Source: Actinomycetes bacterium (GTDB lineage: Bacteria > Actinomycetota > Acidimicrobiia > Acidimicrobiales > RAAP-2). From it: a stretch of DNA of 64,000 bases. Shown one piece after another: positions 56,167-64,000 of the stretch (its first letter is position 1; the number at the start of each line of letters is the position of its first letter). Made by a program: the position numbers and the translations under genes. The notes beneath the pieces were generated by a model, which ran no database searches, had not been told where the DNA came from, and saw nothing but the letters and a program-made list of their open reading frames with translations. Location: assembly GCA_021846325.1 (NCBI GenBank), contig JAJZBX010000005.1:1-64000 (forward strand), in the 5' to 3' direction.

Positions 56167-57527
56167 CCTTTCGATTCCGGGTCATCAGCGCTACGGTCGG
56201 CGTCGCCGCCTTGGCGGTCGTGCTGGCGAGTCTGGCGTCGTTCTGGACGACGAGAAACGCCCTCCTGCACTCGGTAGACGTGTCATTGATCCAGGCGTCC
56301 CAGTCTCCCGCGTCGCATCCGGTGGGCGACGAAAGTCGCGTAACCGGCGCGTATTTCGAACTGGTACTCGCTAACGGCACCGCGATTCCGACGTCGAACG
56401 TCCCCATCGACCCCACCATTCGCGCCATCGCTAAGGGCCACGGTGGCCAGATCCTGCGCACCGTCTACTTCGGCGGCGAGTCGTACCGCGAGCTCGTCGT
56501 CCCACTGGCCGCTAATTCGGTGGTGATCTGCAACTCGGGCCCGTGCCGAGTGCCCTCGACGTCGGCCGAGCTCTTCGTGGTGAACATCTCCGGACAGATT
56601 GGTGAGCTACGTCAACTCGTGCGAACGCTGCTCGTCGTCGCCGCCGGCGGGCTGCTCCTCGCCCTCGGTCTCGGACTTCTCATCGCCCGCGCGGCGCTGC
56701 GCCCACTCGAAAAAGTAACCAACGAGATCGAAGAAGTCGCCGAAACGAGCGACCTCACGCGCCGGATCGACGAGGGTGGAGCCGATGAGCTGGGTCGACT
56801 GCGTCGCGTCTTCAACCGTCTCATGAACTCGGTGCAGAGCAGCGAGAATTTGCAACGCCAACTCGTCGCGGACGCCAGCCACGAGCTGCGCACGCCGCTC
56901 ACCAGTTTGCGCACGAACGCCCAGGTACTCTCGCGAGCCAGTGAGCTGCCGACCGAGGACCTCCACCAACTGACCAACGACATGGTCACCCAGGTCGACG
57001 AATTGGCGGCCCTCGTGACGGACCTCGCCGAGTTGTCGCGCGGCGATCGCAGCGAAGGCGCACTCGTCCAGCTACACCTCGACGAGTGCGTCGACGAATG
57101 CGTCGATACCGCGCGCACCTACGCACGGATCAAGGACGTGGCCATTGACGTCGAGGTCGAGCCGTCACTGGTTAGCGGCCGTCAGGACCGCCTCGTGCGT
57201 GCCATCAGCAACCTGCTCACCAACGCCATCAAGTTCACGCCCGCCGCCGGGCGCATCGTCGTGCGCTCGAGCCAAGGCGTCGTCACGGTCTCGGACACCG
57301 GCCCGGGCATCGCCGACGACGAGCGTGATCGCGTCTTTGATCGATTCTGGCGTTCGGCTGCGGCGCGGTCCCTACCGGGGTCGGGACTGGGACTCTCCAT
57401 CGTGGCCCAGGTCGTCGACGAGTTTGGCGGCACGGTCCGCGTTGACCGCGATCCCGAACTCGGCGGCGCCCGCTTCACGATCGTGCTGCCAACGATCGAC
57501 GCGGATGGAACCGAGTCGAACGATTGA
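56163..57527 (+). CDS. Sensor histidine kinase (MprB-like)
   Basis: The 454-residue protein has two spans (about 8-29 and 153-175) around a 120-residue extracytoplasmic sensor with Cys 123 and Cys 128 that might form a redox-active pair. A HAMP domain (to about 225), DHp domain with His 240 in [14 protein letters not shown], and an HATPase_c domain ([41 protein letters not shown]) follow. The GTG start overlaps the regulator's stop. Because a redox operon follows 170 bp downstream, the paired Cys in the sensor domain are of interest. Confidence 0.93.
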   Translation: MTFRFRVISATVGVAALAVVLASLASFWTTRNALLHSVDVSLIQASQSPASHPVGDESRVTGAYFELVLANGTAIPTSNVPIDPTIRAIAKGHGGQILRTVYFGGESYRELVVPLAANSVVICNSGPCRVPSTSAELFVVNISGQIGELRQLVRTLLVVAAGGLLLALGLGLLIARAALRPLEKVTNEIEEVAETSDLTRRIDEGGADELGRLRRVFNRLMNSVQSSENLQRQLVADASHELRTPLTSLRTNAQVLSRASELPTEDLHQLTNDMVTQVDELAALVTDLAELSRGDRSEGALVQLHLDECVDECVDTARTYARIKDVAIDVEVEPSLVSGRQDRLVRAISNLLTNAIKFTPAAGRIVVRSSQGVVTVSDTGPGIADDERDRVFDRFWRSAAARSLPGSGLGLSIVAQVVDEFGGTVRVDRDPELGGARFTIVLPTIDADGTESND

Positions 57528-57697
57528 GCGTCGAAGCGCCTGATCGAGTCGTGGTAGCCCCACCGCCGACGCCAGGGTGACTCGCTGAGCGAGACGCCAC
57601 CCGCTGCTCGACGTCCGATCCGACGATTATTTCCCTTTTCTTACCAATCCTAGAGAAACGATTGATTCGCGACTGCCAGACTGTGGCGAGAATCCCT

Positions 57698-58009
57698 ATG
57701 CACCGCCACCACGAACGCACCCCTCAACAACGCGATCGCGGATTTGCGCGCGTTCGCCGGACCACCCAATCGGTGCTCGTGGCCTCCGGACTCGCCACCG
57801 GGTCCCTGGTCGGCTACGCCGCGAGCACCGCGAAGCCGCTGGTCGCACCGGTGCACCCGCCCCAGTCGTCGAGCTCAACCGGCGACGCCGCAACGTCGGG
57901 GACCTCCAGCTCGTCACGGTCTCCCACGTTCGCGCCGCCGACGTCGGCTCCGGTCACCACGACCACTACCTGCTACACGACGCCGTCGGGTTCGACGGTC
58001 TGCTACTGA
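57698..58009 (+). CDS. Small exported Ser/Thr-rich protein
   Basis: The 103-residue protein has an Arg/His-rich N-terminus, a hydrophobic segment at about 26-42 acting as signal or anchor, and a tail rich in Ser, Thr, Ala and Pro that ends in a short segment with two Cys (about 92 and 102). In related actinobacterial operons this position is occupied by a longer protein with an FMN-binding domain that ApbE flavinylates; here that domain is missing and I see no Asp/Ser-Gly-Ala-Thr flavinylation motif. Start ATG 57698. It ends 3 bases before the ApbE gene. Confidence 0.6.
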   Translation: MHRHHERTPQQRDRGFARVRRTTQSVLVASGLATGSLVGYAASTAKPLVAPVHPPQSSSSTGDAATSGTSSSSRSPTFAPPTSAPVTTTTTCYTTPSGSTVCY

Positions 58010-58012
58010 CCC

Positions 58013-58909
58013 ATGAGGTTCACAACCTGGGGCCTGAGCGGAACCCTGGCCACCGAGCACCCCGGCGCCATGGACTACGCCACCTCGCGCCTGTGGCACT
58101 GGATCAACGAGATCGACCGCGCCTGCAATCGCTTTCGCCCGTCAAGCGAACTCGCCCGACTCAATGAGCGAACCGGCGAGCCGATCGCGATCTCGCCCAC
58201 GCTCGAGCGAGCGGTCAGGGCGGCGCTCGACGCGGCGGCGGCGACCGACGGCCTGTGCACGCCGACCGTGCTGGGGGCCCTGCTCGCCTGGGGCTACGAC
58301 CGCGACTTCGACGAGATTCGCGTTCGCGACGTTTGGGCTCGACCGATCGCGACCCTAACGCCCCCCTACACCGACGTGGCGTTCGACGCCGACACCCACA
58401 CGATCCGTCTCGCGCCAGGCTGTCGCCTCGACCTCGGAGCTAGCGCGAAGGCGCTGGTGGCGGACGTTGTCGCCGATGAGGTGGCCGAGCGCGGTGGCGT
58501 CGTCGTCGAAGTCGGCGGGGACGTCGCAGTTCGCGGAAGCGGTCCCGATGGACCCTGGGTCATCGGTACCAGCGCGTCGCTGCGCATTCGGGGAAACGAA
58601 CCGCGCGTCGCCGTCGCGGGTGGCGGCGTCGCGACCTCGTCGCTCACCGCCCGCACGTGGCGCGTCGACGGCCGAGAGGTCAGTCACATCATCGACCCGC
58701 GAACCGGCGCACCGGCGCAGGGCCCTTACGCCACGGCGACGGTAGCCGCCGCGAGCTGCGTGACGGCGAACGCGTTCGCCACGGCGGCGCTGCTCTGGGG
58801 CGAGAACGCGTCGTACCACATTGCCCAGGCCGGATGGTCGGCCCGGCTGGTGCGACGTGACGGCACCGTGGACTACGTCGGCGGCTGGCCCGCGGAGACG
58901 CCAACGTGA
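58013..58909 (+). CDS. apbE: FAD:protein FMN transferase (ApbE family)
   Basis: The 298-residue protein has the ApbE blocks: NRFRPSSELARLNER, DLGASAKALVADVVADEV (substrate/FAD site), VEVGGDVAVRG, and ISHIIDPRTGAP-like SHIIDPRTGAPAQG followed by VTANAFATAALLWG with the Mg ligands. The enzyme moves FMN from FAD onto a Thr or Ser of a partner protein by a phosphoester bond. No signal peptide is seen, so it would act in the cytoplasm. No target with a recognisable FMN-binding domain is in the window. It overlaps the next gene as GTGA. Confidence 0.92.
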   Translation: MRFTTWGLSGTLATEHPGAMDYATSRLWHWINEIDRACNRFRPSSELARLNERTGEPIAISPTLERAVRAALDAAAATDGLCTPTVLGALLAWGYDRDFDEIRVRDVWARPIATLTPPYTDVAFDADTHTIRLAPGCRLDLGASAKALVADVVADEVAERGGVVVEVGGDVAVRGSGPDGPWVIGTSASLRIRGNEPRVAVAGGGVATSSLTARTWRVDGREVSHIIDPRTGAPAQGPYATATVAAASCVTANAFATAALLWGENASYHIAQAGWSARLVRRDGTVDYVGGWPAETPT

Positions 58910-59574
58910 TCGCGTTGACCTCGCCCTACCTCTGGTACACGACGCGAGCCACCGGCTTGGTGTCGCTCATACTCTTCACCGTCGTGGTTTCCCTGGGAAC
59001 GCTCGTCGCTAATCGCGTCGGCGGCGCCACGGTGGGGCGCTTCGAACTCGGTGAACTGCACCGCACCATATCGATCATCGCCATGGTCTTTCTCGGGGTG
59101 CACGTCGCAACGACGGTGCTCGACAGCTTCGTCTCGACGGGGGTGATCGCCGTCTTCGTTCCCCTGACGTCGTCGTACCGGCGCTGGGCCGTGGGCTTGG
59201 GTGCGGTCGCCGTCGACCTGATGATCGCCGTCTGGGTCACGAGCCTCGTGAAGTCGCGCGTCGCGAACCGTTCCTGGCGGCTCATCCACTGGTTCAGCTG
59301 GCTCGCCTACGCGATTGCTATCGTCCACGCCCTGCTCGCCGGTACCGACGCGCGACACGGCGTTGGCTTGGGCATCGTGCTGGTGAGTCTGGCGATCGTG
59401 GCCGGCGCGGCGGTGTGGCGCTTCAGCGCGCGCCCGACTCGCGCGGCGGGCCGCACCGCTCTCTCGCCGCTCGGCAGCGAGGTCGGCGAGCCACGTGGAG
59501 ACCAGCGCCACCGCGCCCGCGAGAAGCGCTCGACTGGGAACGCCGGACGCCAGTTCGACCGGGGGCCCCGATGA
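58906..59574 (+). CDS. Ferric-reductase-like transmembrane b-type cytochrome
   Basis: The 222-residue protein has about five or six spans. His 52 and His 66 in one span and His 128 and His 141 in another are spaced as in bis-haem ferric reductase/NOX/YedZ-like proteins, so it probably carries two haems b and moves electrons across the membrane. A polar, basic C-tail of about 50 residues (from 170) lies in the cytoplasm. Its GTG start overlaps apbE and its stop overlaps the next gene as ATGA; the three products are therefore co-translated. Confidence 0.87.
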   Translation: MIALTSPYLWYTTRATGLVSLILFTVVVSLGTLVANRVGGATVGRFELGELHRTISIIAMVFLGVHVATTVLDSFVSTGVIAVFVPLTSSYRRWAVGLGAVAVDLMIAVWVTSLVKSRVANRSWRLIHWFSWLAYAIAIVHALLAGTDARHGVGLGIVLVSLAIVAGAAVWRFSARPTRAAGRTALSPLGSEVGEPRGDQRHRAREKRSTGNAGRQFDRGPR

Positions 59575-60845
59575 TTGGCGCCGACCAGTTGCCGCGCGTG
59601 TTGCACGGTGCGACGGGGCGACCGCTCACCCTGGCCCAACACGACGAAGTCTTTGGACCGCTGGGCCACGCCCCGTCGCTCGACGAACTCCGAGATTCGG
59701 GACTCACCGGCCACGGCGGCGCGGGATTTGCGACCTGGCGCAAGGCTCAGCTCATTGGCGACCAACGGGGCCACACGAAGTTCGTCGTGGTCAACGCCAT
59801 GGAAGGTGAGCCCGCGGCGCACAAGGACCGAACCCTCATCGGCGCGAACCCCCATCTCGTCTTGGACGGCGCCGAATACCTCGCTGGCGTCGTGGGCGCC
59901 TCACGTATCGCGGTCTGCGTATCACGCGACAACCCGGGGACGATCAATCACCTCCAGCACGCCATCCACGAACGAGAACGACGCACCCGTCGCGCAACGT
60001 CCTTGGAACTGCACACGCCACCGTGGCGCTACGTTGCCGGCGAGGAGTCGGCGCTGGTGCACTGGCTCGACGACAACGAGTCCTTACCCCAGTACCGACC
60101 GCGGCGACCGCACGTGCTGCGAATCGGTCACGCCCCCGCGCTCGTGGACAATGCCGAGACCTGCGCGCACGTGGGCCTGATCGCTCGATTCGGGGCTTCG
60201 TGGTTTCGCTCGCTGGGCACCGAGACGAGTCCCGGCAGCGCCCTCGTCTCGATCAGTGGCGCGGTGTCTCGTCCGTGCGTGCTCGAGGTGGCGTTCGCCA
60301 CGCCACTGCGAACGATCTTGGCCCGCGCGGGGGCCGATCGCGATCCCTGGGCCGTCCTGCTCGGTGGGTACGGCGGCGCGTGGCTCGACGCGCGCCACCT
60401 GGATACCCCTTACGACAACGACGCGCTGGCGCCGCTCGGTTCGAGCGTGGGCGCGGGCGTCATCATCGTGTTGCCGAAATCGGGCTGCGGCGTCGTCGAG
60501 ACCCAGCGGATCACGCGATGGATGGCCAACGAGAGCGCGCGCCAGTGCGGTCCGTGCGCCTTCGGTCTGCCGGCGCTCGCCGACGATCTGGCCCGCCTGA
60601 CCTCGAACGGGCGCGACGCGGCGGCGGCCCGCGCCCGACTCGTCGACCGGTGCAGCGCGATTGAGGGCCGTGGCGCGTGCCGCCACCCGGACGGGGTGGT
60701 CCGGTTGGTTCGCTCGGCGCTCGAGGTTTTCGCCGAGCACATCGAGGACCACGTGCGCGGTCGGTACTGCGCCGCCAGCCATTCGAGCCACCACGTCGCG
60801 GCGGTGCCGTCGTTGGAGCGCGAGGCGGAGTTGGTGTGGGAGTGA
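59571..60845 (+). CDS. NuoF-like flavoprotein with SLBB and Fe-S regions
   Basis: The 424-residue protein is related to the 51-kDa NADH-binding subunit of complex I. It has the FMN/NAD region GHGGAGFATWRKAQL and VVVNAMEGEPAAHKDRTL, an SLBB-type middle domain (VLLGGYGGAWL), and a C-terminal cluster segment with Cys 326 and 329 (QCGPC), Cys 361 and Cys 370. The usual CxxCxxC is incomplete: the third Cys is replaced, so the cluster may use Cys 361 or 370. It would oxidise NAD(P)H and pass electrons to the ferredoxin or cytochrome. It overlaps neighbours by 4 bases on both sides. Confidence 0.87.
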   Translation: MIGADQLPRVLHGATGRPLTLAQHDEVFGPLGHAPSLDELRDSGLTGHGGAGFATWRKAQLIGDQRGHTKFVVVNAMEGEPAAHKDRTLIGANPHLVLDGAEYLAGVVGASRIAVCVSRDNPGTINHLQHAIHERERRTRRATSLELHTPPWRYVAGEESALVHWLDDNESLPQYRPRRPHVLRIGHAPALVDNAETCAHVGLIARFGASWFRSLGTETSPGSALVSISGAVSRPCVLEVAFATPLRTILARAGADRDPWAVLLGGYGGAWLDARHLDTPYDNDALAPLGSSVGAGVIIVLPKSGCGVVETQRITRWMANESARQCGPCAFGLPALADDLARLTSNGRDAAAARARLVDRCSAIEGRGACRHPDGVVRLVRSALEVFAEHIEDHVRGRYCAASHSSHHVAAVPSLEREAELVWE

Positions 60846-61075
60846 GGCGCACCGGCGGTTTCGTACTCGCGCTGAACCCGGTGTTGTGCGACGGATTCGG
60901 CCACTGCGCCGAATTGGCGCCGGACCTGGTGCACCTGGACGAGTGGGGATACCCCGTGCTCACCGGCGAACCCGTGCCGTTCTCAAACCTCGCCGCACGA
61001 GAGTCAACGCGCTACGCCGTGCGGGGCTGCCCTCGTCAGGCGCTGCGGATCGAACGGGTAAACCTCAGTCAGTGA
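60842..61075 (+). CDS. 3Fe-4S-type ferredoxin
   Basis: The 77-residue protein has Cys 16, Cys 22 and Cys 63 followed by Pro, with CDGFGHCAELAPDLVHLDEW, the common actinobacterial [3Fe-4S] ferredoxin pattern. With only three ligands it should carry a [3Fe-4S] cluster. GTG 60842 overlaps the NuoF-like stop as GTGA. It is the last gene of the redox operon and probably links the NuoF-like protein to the cytochrome or to cytochrome P450-type partners elsewhere. Confidence 0.9.
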   Translation: MRRTGGFVLALNPVLCDGFGHCAELAPDLVHLDEWGYPVLTGEPVPFSNLAARESTRYAVRGCPRQALRIERVNLSQ

Positions 61076-61107
61076 GTGCGCCACCGAACCGATGTCGTGG
61101 GACCTAG

Positions 61108-61113
61108 TAGTGT
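61108..61113 (+). promoter_or_regulatory. Candidate -10 box of the 33-residue basic protein gene
   Basis: TAGTGT lies 10 bases before ATG 61124; a short leader without a clear Shine-Dalgarno. Confidence 0.35.
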
Positions 61114-61123
61114 TCTACGGGCC

Positions 61124-61225
61124 ATGGGATCTCTGATTAAGAAGCGCCGCAAGCGCATGCGCAAGAAGAAGCACAAGAAGATGCTGAAGCGAACGCGCTT
61201 CCAGCGTCGCGCCGCGGGTAAGTGA
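61124..61225 (+). CDS. AURKAIP1/COX24-like small basic protein
   Basis: The 33-residue protein is more than half Lys and Arg (SLIKKRRKRMRKKKHKKML core) and matches the very short actinobacterial AURKAIP1/COX24-domain proteins, the bacterial relatives of mitochondrial ribosomal protein mS38. It likely binds rRNA in the small subunit near the mRNA channel. The start codon ATG 61124 and stop TGA 61223-61225 are clear. It is short enough to be missed by gene finders. Confidence 0.85.
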   Translation: MGSLIKKRRKRMRKKKHKKMLKRTRFQRRAAGK

Positions 61226-61237
61226 TCGAGGCGGCGC

Positions 61238-61975
61238 CTAGGGCGTCGTGGTGGTCGGAACAACGCGCAGTGACCCGACGGGACTGAGCACGTCCCCGCG
61301 TTGCTCACGCCAGCCCTCGGCGAACATCGTCGAACCCGATCCGGCCAGGTTGACGCTGCCGTAGCGCTCGCGGAGCCAGTCGAGCGCGACCCCGAGACGC
61401 GGCTCGACCAGCCTCGCCGGCGCCTCGAGGTGGTTCAACCCACTCGGGCGCCCGTGGTTAGCCTCGAGCTCGTCGTAAGCCTGGTAGCACGCGACGGTAG
61501 AAACGGCGAAGTTGGGTATGAAGAGGGTCACGAGGCGATGCTCGTAGGGCAGTGGCGTCACGCGCTCGCCCACCCCTTCGACCATGGCGCGTCCACCGAC
61601 CTGGCAGAAGGGCACGTCCGCGCCGAGCGTCAGCGCGCGGGCCGCGTCAACGCCACCGGCCCAGCGTAGGATCGCCGCCGCGTCAGCGCTGCCGCCGCCC
61701 AGTCCACCGCCGACCGGTATTCCCTTCTCGATGACCACGCCGGCCCGGCGACCGACGAGTTCGAGGGCGCGCGCGACGATATTCGCGCGCCCTTCGGGAA
61801 CCGGAACCCTAAAGGGGTTGAAGACGCGCACGTAGTCGTCGGCCTCGTCAACCACCAGTATGTCGTCGAGCTCGATGGTGGTCATTTCGCTTCGCAGTTC
61901 GTGGTACCCGTCGCCGCGCCGACCGGTGATCTCGAGGTACCACGTCAGCTTCGCCGACGCCCGCAGTGCGATCAT
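61238..61975 (-). CDS. ispE: 4-diphosphocytidyl-2-C-methyl-D-erythritol kinase
   Basis: The 245-residue GHMP kinase has ASAKLTWYLEITGRRGDGYHEL at the N-terminus, the ATP loop PVGGGLGGGSADAA (about 97-110) and the third GHMP motif NLAGSGSTMF. It phosphorylates CDP-methylerythritol in the MEP isoprenoid pathway. It is shorter than the usual 280-310 residues, lacking part of the C-terminal domain. ATG 61975 overlaps the rsmA stop as ATGA. Its 3' end faces the AURKAIP1-like gene with 12 bp between. Confidence 0.92.
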   Translation of the reverse strand: MIALRASAKLTWYLEITGRRGDGYHELRSEMTTIELDDILVVDEADDYVRVFNPFRVPVPEGRANIVARALELVGRRAGVVIEKGIPVGGGLGGGSADAAAILRWAGGVDAARALTLGADVPFCQVGGRAMVEGVGERVTPLPYEHRLVTLFIPNFAVSTVACYQAYDELEANHGRPSGLNHLEAPARLVEPRLGVALDWLRERYGSVNLAGSGSTMFAEGWREQRGDVLSPVGSLRVVPTTTTP

Positions 61976-62787
61976 CGCGCCGCCACCAACTGGGCAAACT
62001 CCTCCAGGCTCAGCTCCTCGGGCCGGCGCGTCGCGGCAACACCCGCGCGTTCGAAGACCCCGTCACTCGCCCAGTCGGCCAGCGAACGCCGCAGCATCTT
62101 GCGACGCTGGCCGAAGGCCGTGCGCACGACCTCGAAGAGATCGGCCTCAGCGACCACCGACGGGTCGATGCGGACCCGCTCGCGTCGGGTGATCGCGACG
62201 AGTGAGGACTCAACCTTGGGTCGCGGGACAAAGACGTTCGCGCCGACGCGACCCACGACGACCGCGTCAGCGAAGTACTGCACGCGAAGGGACACCGCGC
62301 CGTAGGCGTCGTCGCCGGCCGAGGCGGCGAGACGGTCGCCGACTTCGCGCTGGACCATGACGAGCAGACGCGACACCAGCGGCTGGGACTCCAGGATCCG
62401 CAGCACCAGCGACGTGGCCACGTTGTAGGGCAGGTTGGCCACCACCACGCACTCGCGACCCTCGGTCACCTCGGCCACGTCCATCGTCGAGGCGTCGAGG
62501 AGACGAACGGTGGCGCCGCGGGGTTCGACCAACTCGCGCAACGGCTCGATCAAGTGACGGTCCACCTCGACCGCCACGACCTGCGCACCAGTCTCGACCA
62601 GGGCGAGCGTCAACGAACCGAGACCGGCCCCGATCTCGAGGACGAGGTCGCCCTCTCCCACGGCGGCGAGCCTCGCGATGCGACGCACGGTGTTGGCGTC
62701 GGCCACGAAGTTTTGGCCGAGGGCCCGCGAGGGGGTGAGACCGTTTGCCTCGAGCAGGGCGTGGATGGTCTTGCGCGAGTGGGTCAC
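61972..62787 (-). CDS. rsmA: 16S rRNA dimethyladenosine transferase RsmA/KsgA
   Basis: The 271-residue protein starts with RALGQNFVADANTVRRIA, then the SAM motif VLEIGAGLGSLTLAL and the catalytic NLPYNVATSLV (motif IV). It dimethylates two adjacent adenosines near the 3' end of 16S rRNA. The ksgA-ispE pair is a standard actinobacterial arrangement. GTG or ATG at 62787 overlaps the upstream stop as ATGA or GTGA. All motifs are intact. Confidence 0.96.
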   Translation of the reverse strand: MTHSRKTIHALLEANGLTPSRALGQNFVADANTVRRIARLAAVGEGDLVLEIGAGLGSLTLALVETGAQVVAVEVDRHLIEPLRELVEPRGATVRLLDASTMDVAEVTEGRECVVVANLPYNVATSLVLRILESQPLVSRLLVMVQREVGDRLAASAGDDAYGAVSLRVQYFADAVVVGRVGANVFVPRPKVESSLVAITRRERVRIDPSVVAEADLFEVVRTAFGQRRKMLRRSLADWASDGVFERAGVAATRRPEELSLEEFAQLVAAR

Positions 62788-64000
62788 CAGGAGACTTTGA
62801 CTTCGATGACCCCGCGCCAGAGTGGGGCCAACTCAGCGAACTGGGTCTGGGCCAAATCGACGATCCGCCCCGGCGAGTAGTCCTGGTAGTCGGTGACCAC
62901 GCACTGCACGATCCGCCCGGTCGCCAGGTCCTGCACCGTGATGCGCGTGCCCTTGGGCAGATACGACGTGGCGCACTGGCCCGGAATGTACGCGTACCAC
63001 GTCGCCACGCCGATGCGATCGTGGGTCAGCGGGCGCAGCGTCGTCGGCGGCGCGGTGGCCGTTGGCGCAGCGACCGCGGTCGTCGTCGTGACCGTGGCGA
63101 CGCGGGTGGTGTCGACCACGACGAGCGTCCCGCGGCGCACGAGGGTACCCGGGGCCGGGTTCTGCGCCGTGACCCGATCCCACGTGCCGTTAGCGCTGCC
63201 CACCCCCTGGGGGTACAGTCGCAGTCCGAGGCTCGATACGTCGGCCAGCACCCGGGCCCGATTGAGCCCGATCAGCGTCGGCACCCGCACGGTGCTCGAC
63301 GGCGCCACCACGTGCGCGCCCGCGAGCACGACCGTGCCGTGCCACGCGACGCGCGCACCGGGTCGAGGATTCTGGGCGACGACGATCGTCCAGTTAAGGG
63401 GACCGTTCACCGTGAAGTAAAGACCGGCGCTCGCCATCGCGTTGAAGGCCGCCGTGCGAGACCGGTGCACCACGTCGGGCATGACCGTCATGCCCGACGG
63501 CGACGACAGGGCCACGTGGGCAGTCACGACCGCGACCGTGGTGCGGACCGGGACCCGCGAGCCCGGACGGGGTCGTTGGGCGACCACGATCGTCCAGTTG
63601 ACGGGTCCCCGCGTCGAAAAGTAGAGGCCGGCCTGGGCCATGGCGGCAAAGGTCTCGGCCCGGGTGCGGTACAGCACGTCGGGCACGACGGTCTCGCCCG
63701 AGGCGGGCGAGACCGTGGCGACCGACGTGGCCAGCACGACCGTCGAACCCCACGGCACCAGCGTCCCGGGGGGTGGGTGCTCGGCGATGACCTCATTCCA
63801 GTCACGTGGGCCGTTGGTGCGAAAGTACAGTCCGGCCTGGGCCATGGCGGCGAAGGTCGTGGCGCGGTCGAAGTGGATGACGTTGGGCATGCGAACGGGC
63901 GCGTGCAACGACCCCGCCCCGGCGAGCGGCGGCGCCAGCAGGACCGGTAGCGGGCCCAGCAGGCCGACCACGGTCATCCACAGCACCAGGTGCCGACGCA
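62784..64000 (-). CDS. Exported PASTA-repeat protein with C-terminal DPBB (RlpA-like) domain, start beyond the edge
   Basis: The frame is open to the right edge; the upstream residues before the in-window GTG 63986 look like the basic start of a signal peptide, so the true start probably lies outside. Visible parts: signal segment, four PASTA-like repeats of about 65 residues (for example VPDVLYRTRAETFAAMAQAGL), a Thr/Ala/Pro linker and a C-terminal double-psi beta-barrel (VATWYAYIPGQCATSYLPKG to VVTDYQDYSPGRIVDLAQ) with the Asp-containing RlpA-like motif. PASTA domains bind muropeptides; the barrel may cut or bind glycan. It stands where rpfB is found upstream of ksgA in mycobacteria. Confidence 0.85.
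   Translation of the reverse strand, partial: RRHLVLWMTVVGLLGPLPVLLAPPLAGAGSLHAPVRMPNVIHFDRATTFAAMAQAGLYFRTNGPRDWNEVIAEHPPPGTLVPWGSTVVLATSVATVSPASGETVVPDVLYRTRAETFAAMAQAGLYFSTRGPVNWTIVVAQRPRPGSRVPVRTTVAVVTAHVALSSPSGMTVMPDVVHRSRTAAFNAMASAGLYFTVNGPLNWTIVVAQNPRPGARVAWHGTVVLAGAHVVAPSSTVRVPTLIGLNRARVLADVSSLGLRLYPQGVGSANGTWDRVTAQNPAPGTLVRRGTLVVVDTTRVATVTTTTAVAAPTATAPPTTLRPLTHDRIGVATWYAYIPGQCATSYLPKGTRITVQDLATGRIVQCVVTDYQDYSPGRIVDLAQTQFAELAPLWRGVIEVKVSW

Noticed and set aside
63190..63220. A CCCCCTGGGGGTACA stretch similar to the CsoR/CstR-like operator
   Set aside because: It lies inside the PASTA protein coding sequence with imperfect arms and no promoter nearby.

Overview
This window is high-GC bacterial DNA, most likely from an actinobacterium near the class Acidimicrobiia. 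The evidence is gene content and order: glmU-prs-rplY-pth-mfd-mazG-eno-divIC-DUF501-ppx on one strand, rsmA-ispE beside a secreted wall protein, coenzyme F420 genes, a Rv3093c-type F420 oxidoreductase and DUF5719. Many genes start with GTG, and many have a TAnnnT box 6-7 bases before the start codon, which suggests leaderless mRNAs. The class assignment is inference; no rRNA is present.

Layout. 1-0.87 kb: 5' part of a secreted Ig-like repeat protein. 1.6-7.4 kb: patatin-like lipase, an SDR, and phosphate-type MFS and amino-acid transporters. 7.6-14.2 kb: envelope cluster (GT2, YfhO-like membrane protein, secreted protein, CapA-like protein, phosphodiester-glycosidase-like protein). 14.3-17.9 kb: PPK2, F420-type oxidoreductase, archaeal-type riboflavin synthase, thiolase. 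17.9-22.7 kb: Trm112-like protein, phosphohexomutase, large membrane protein, CPBP protease. 22.8-24.8 kb: ftsH. 24.8-34.4 kb, minus strand: serine hydrolase, three glycosyltransferases, an RMD-like reductase, a GT2-membrane fusion and DUF5719. 35.0-38.5 kb: cofD-cofE, a sugar nucleotidyltransferase and a tRNA. 38.7-41.4 kb: NlpC/P60 hydrolase, GT2, GNAT. 41.4-53.8 kb: the conserved housekeeping run. 54-55.4 kb: thioredoxin, alpha/beta hydrolase, tRNA-Gln. 55.5-61.1 kb: two-component system followed by a putative electron-transfer operon (small secreted protein, ApbE, b-type cytochrome, NuoF-like protein, ferredoxin). 61.1-64 kb: 33-residue basic protein, ispE, rsmA and a PASTA-DPBB wall protein running off the right edge.

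The main themes are envelope polysaccharide building (mannose/rhamnose sugar nucleotides, glycosyltransferases, wall hydrolases), flavin and F420 redox chemistry, and polyphosphate (PPK2 and Ppx). The most unusual items are: an archaeal-type riboflavin synthase; a GlmU lacking its acetyltransferase catalytic half; a perfect CsoR/CstR-like operator over the thioredoxin promoter; a tRNA with a TAA (Leu) anticodon but a short variable arm; and an ApbE redox operon with no visible flavinylation target. No insertion sequence, CRISPR array, rRNA or prophage was seen.
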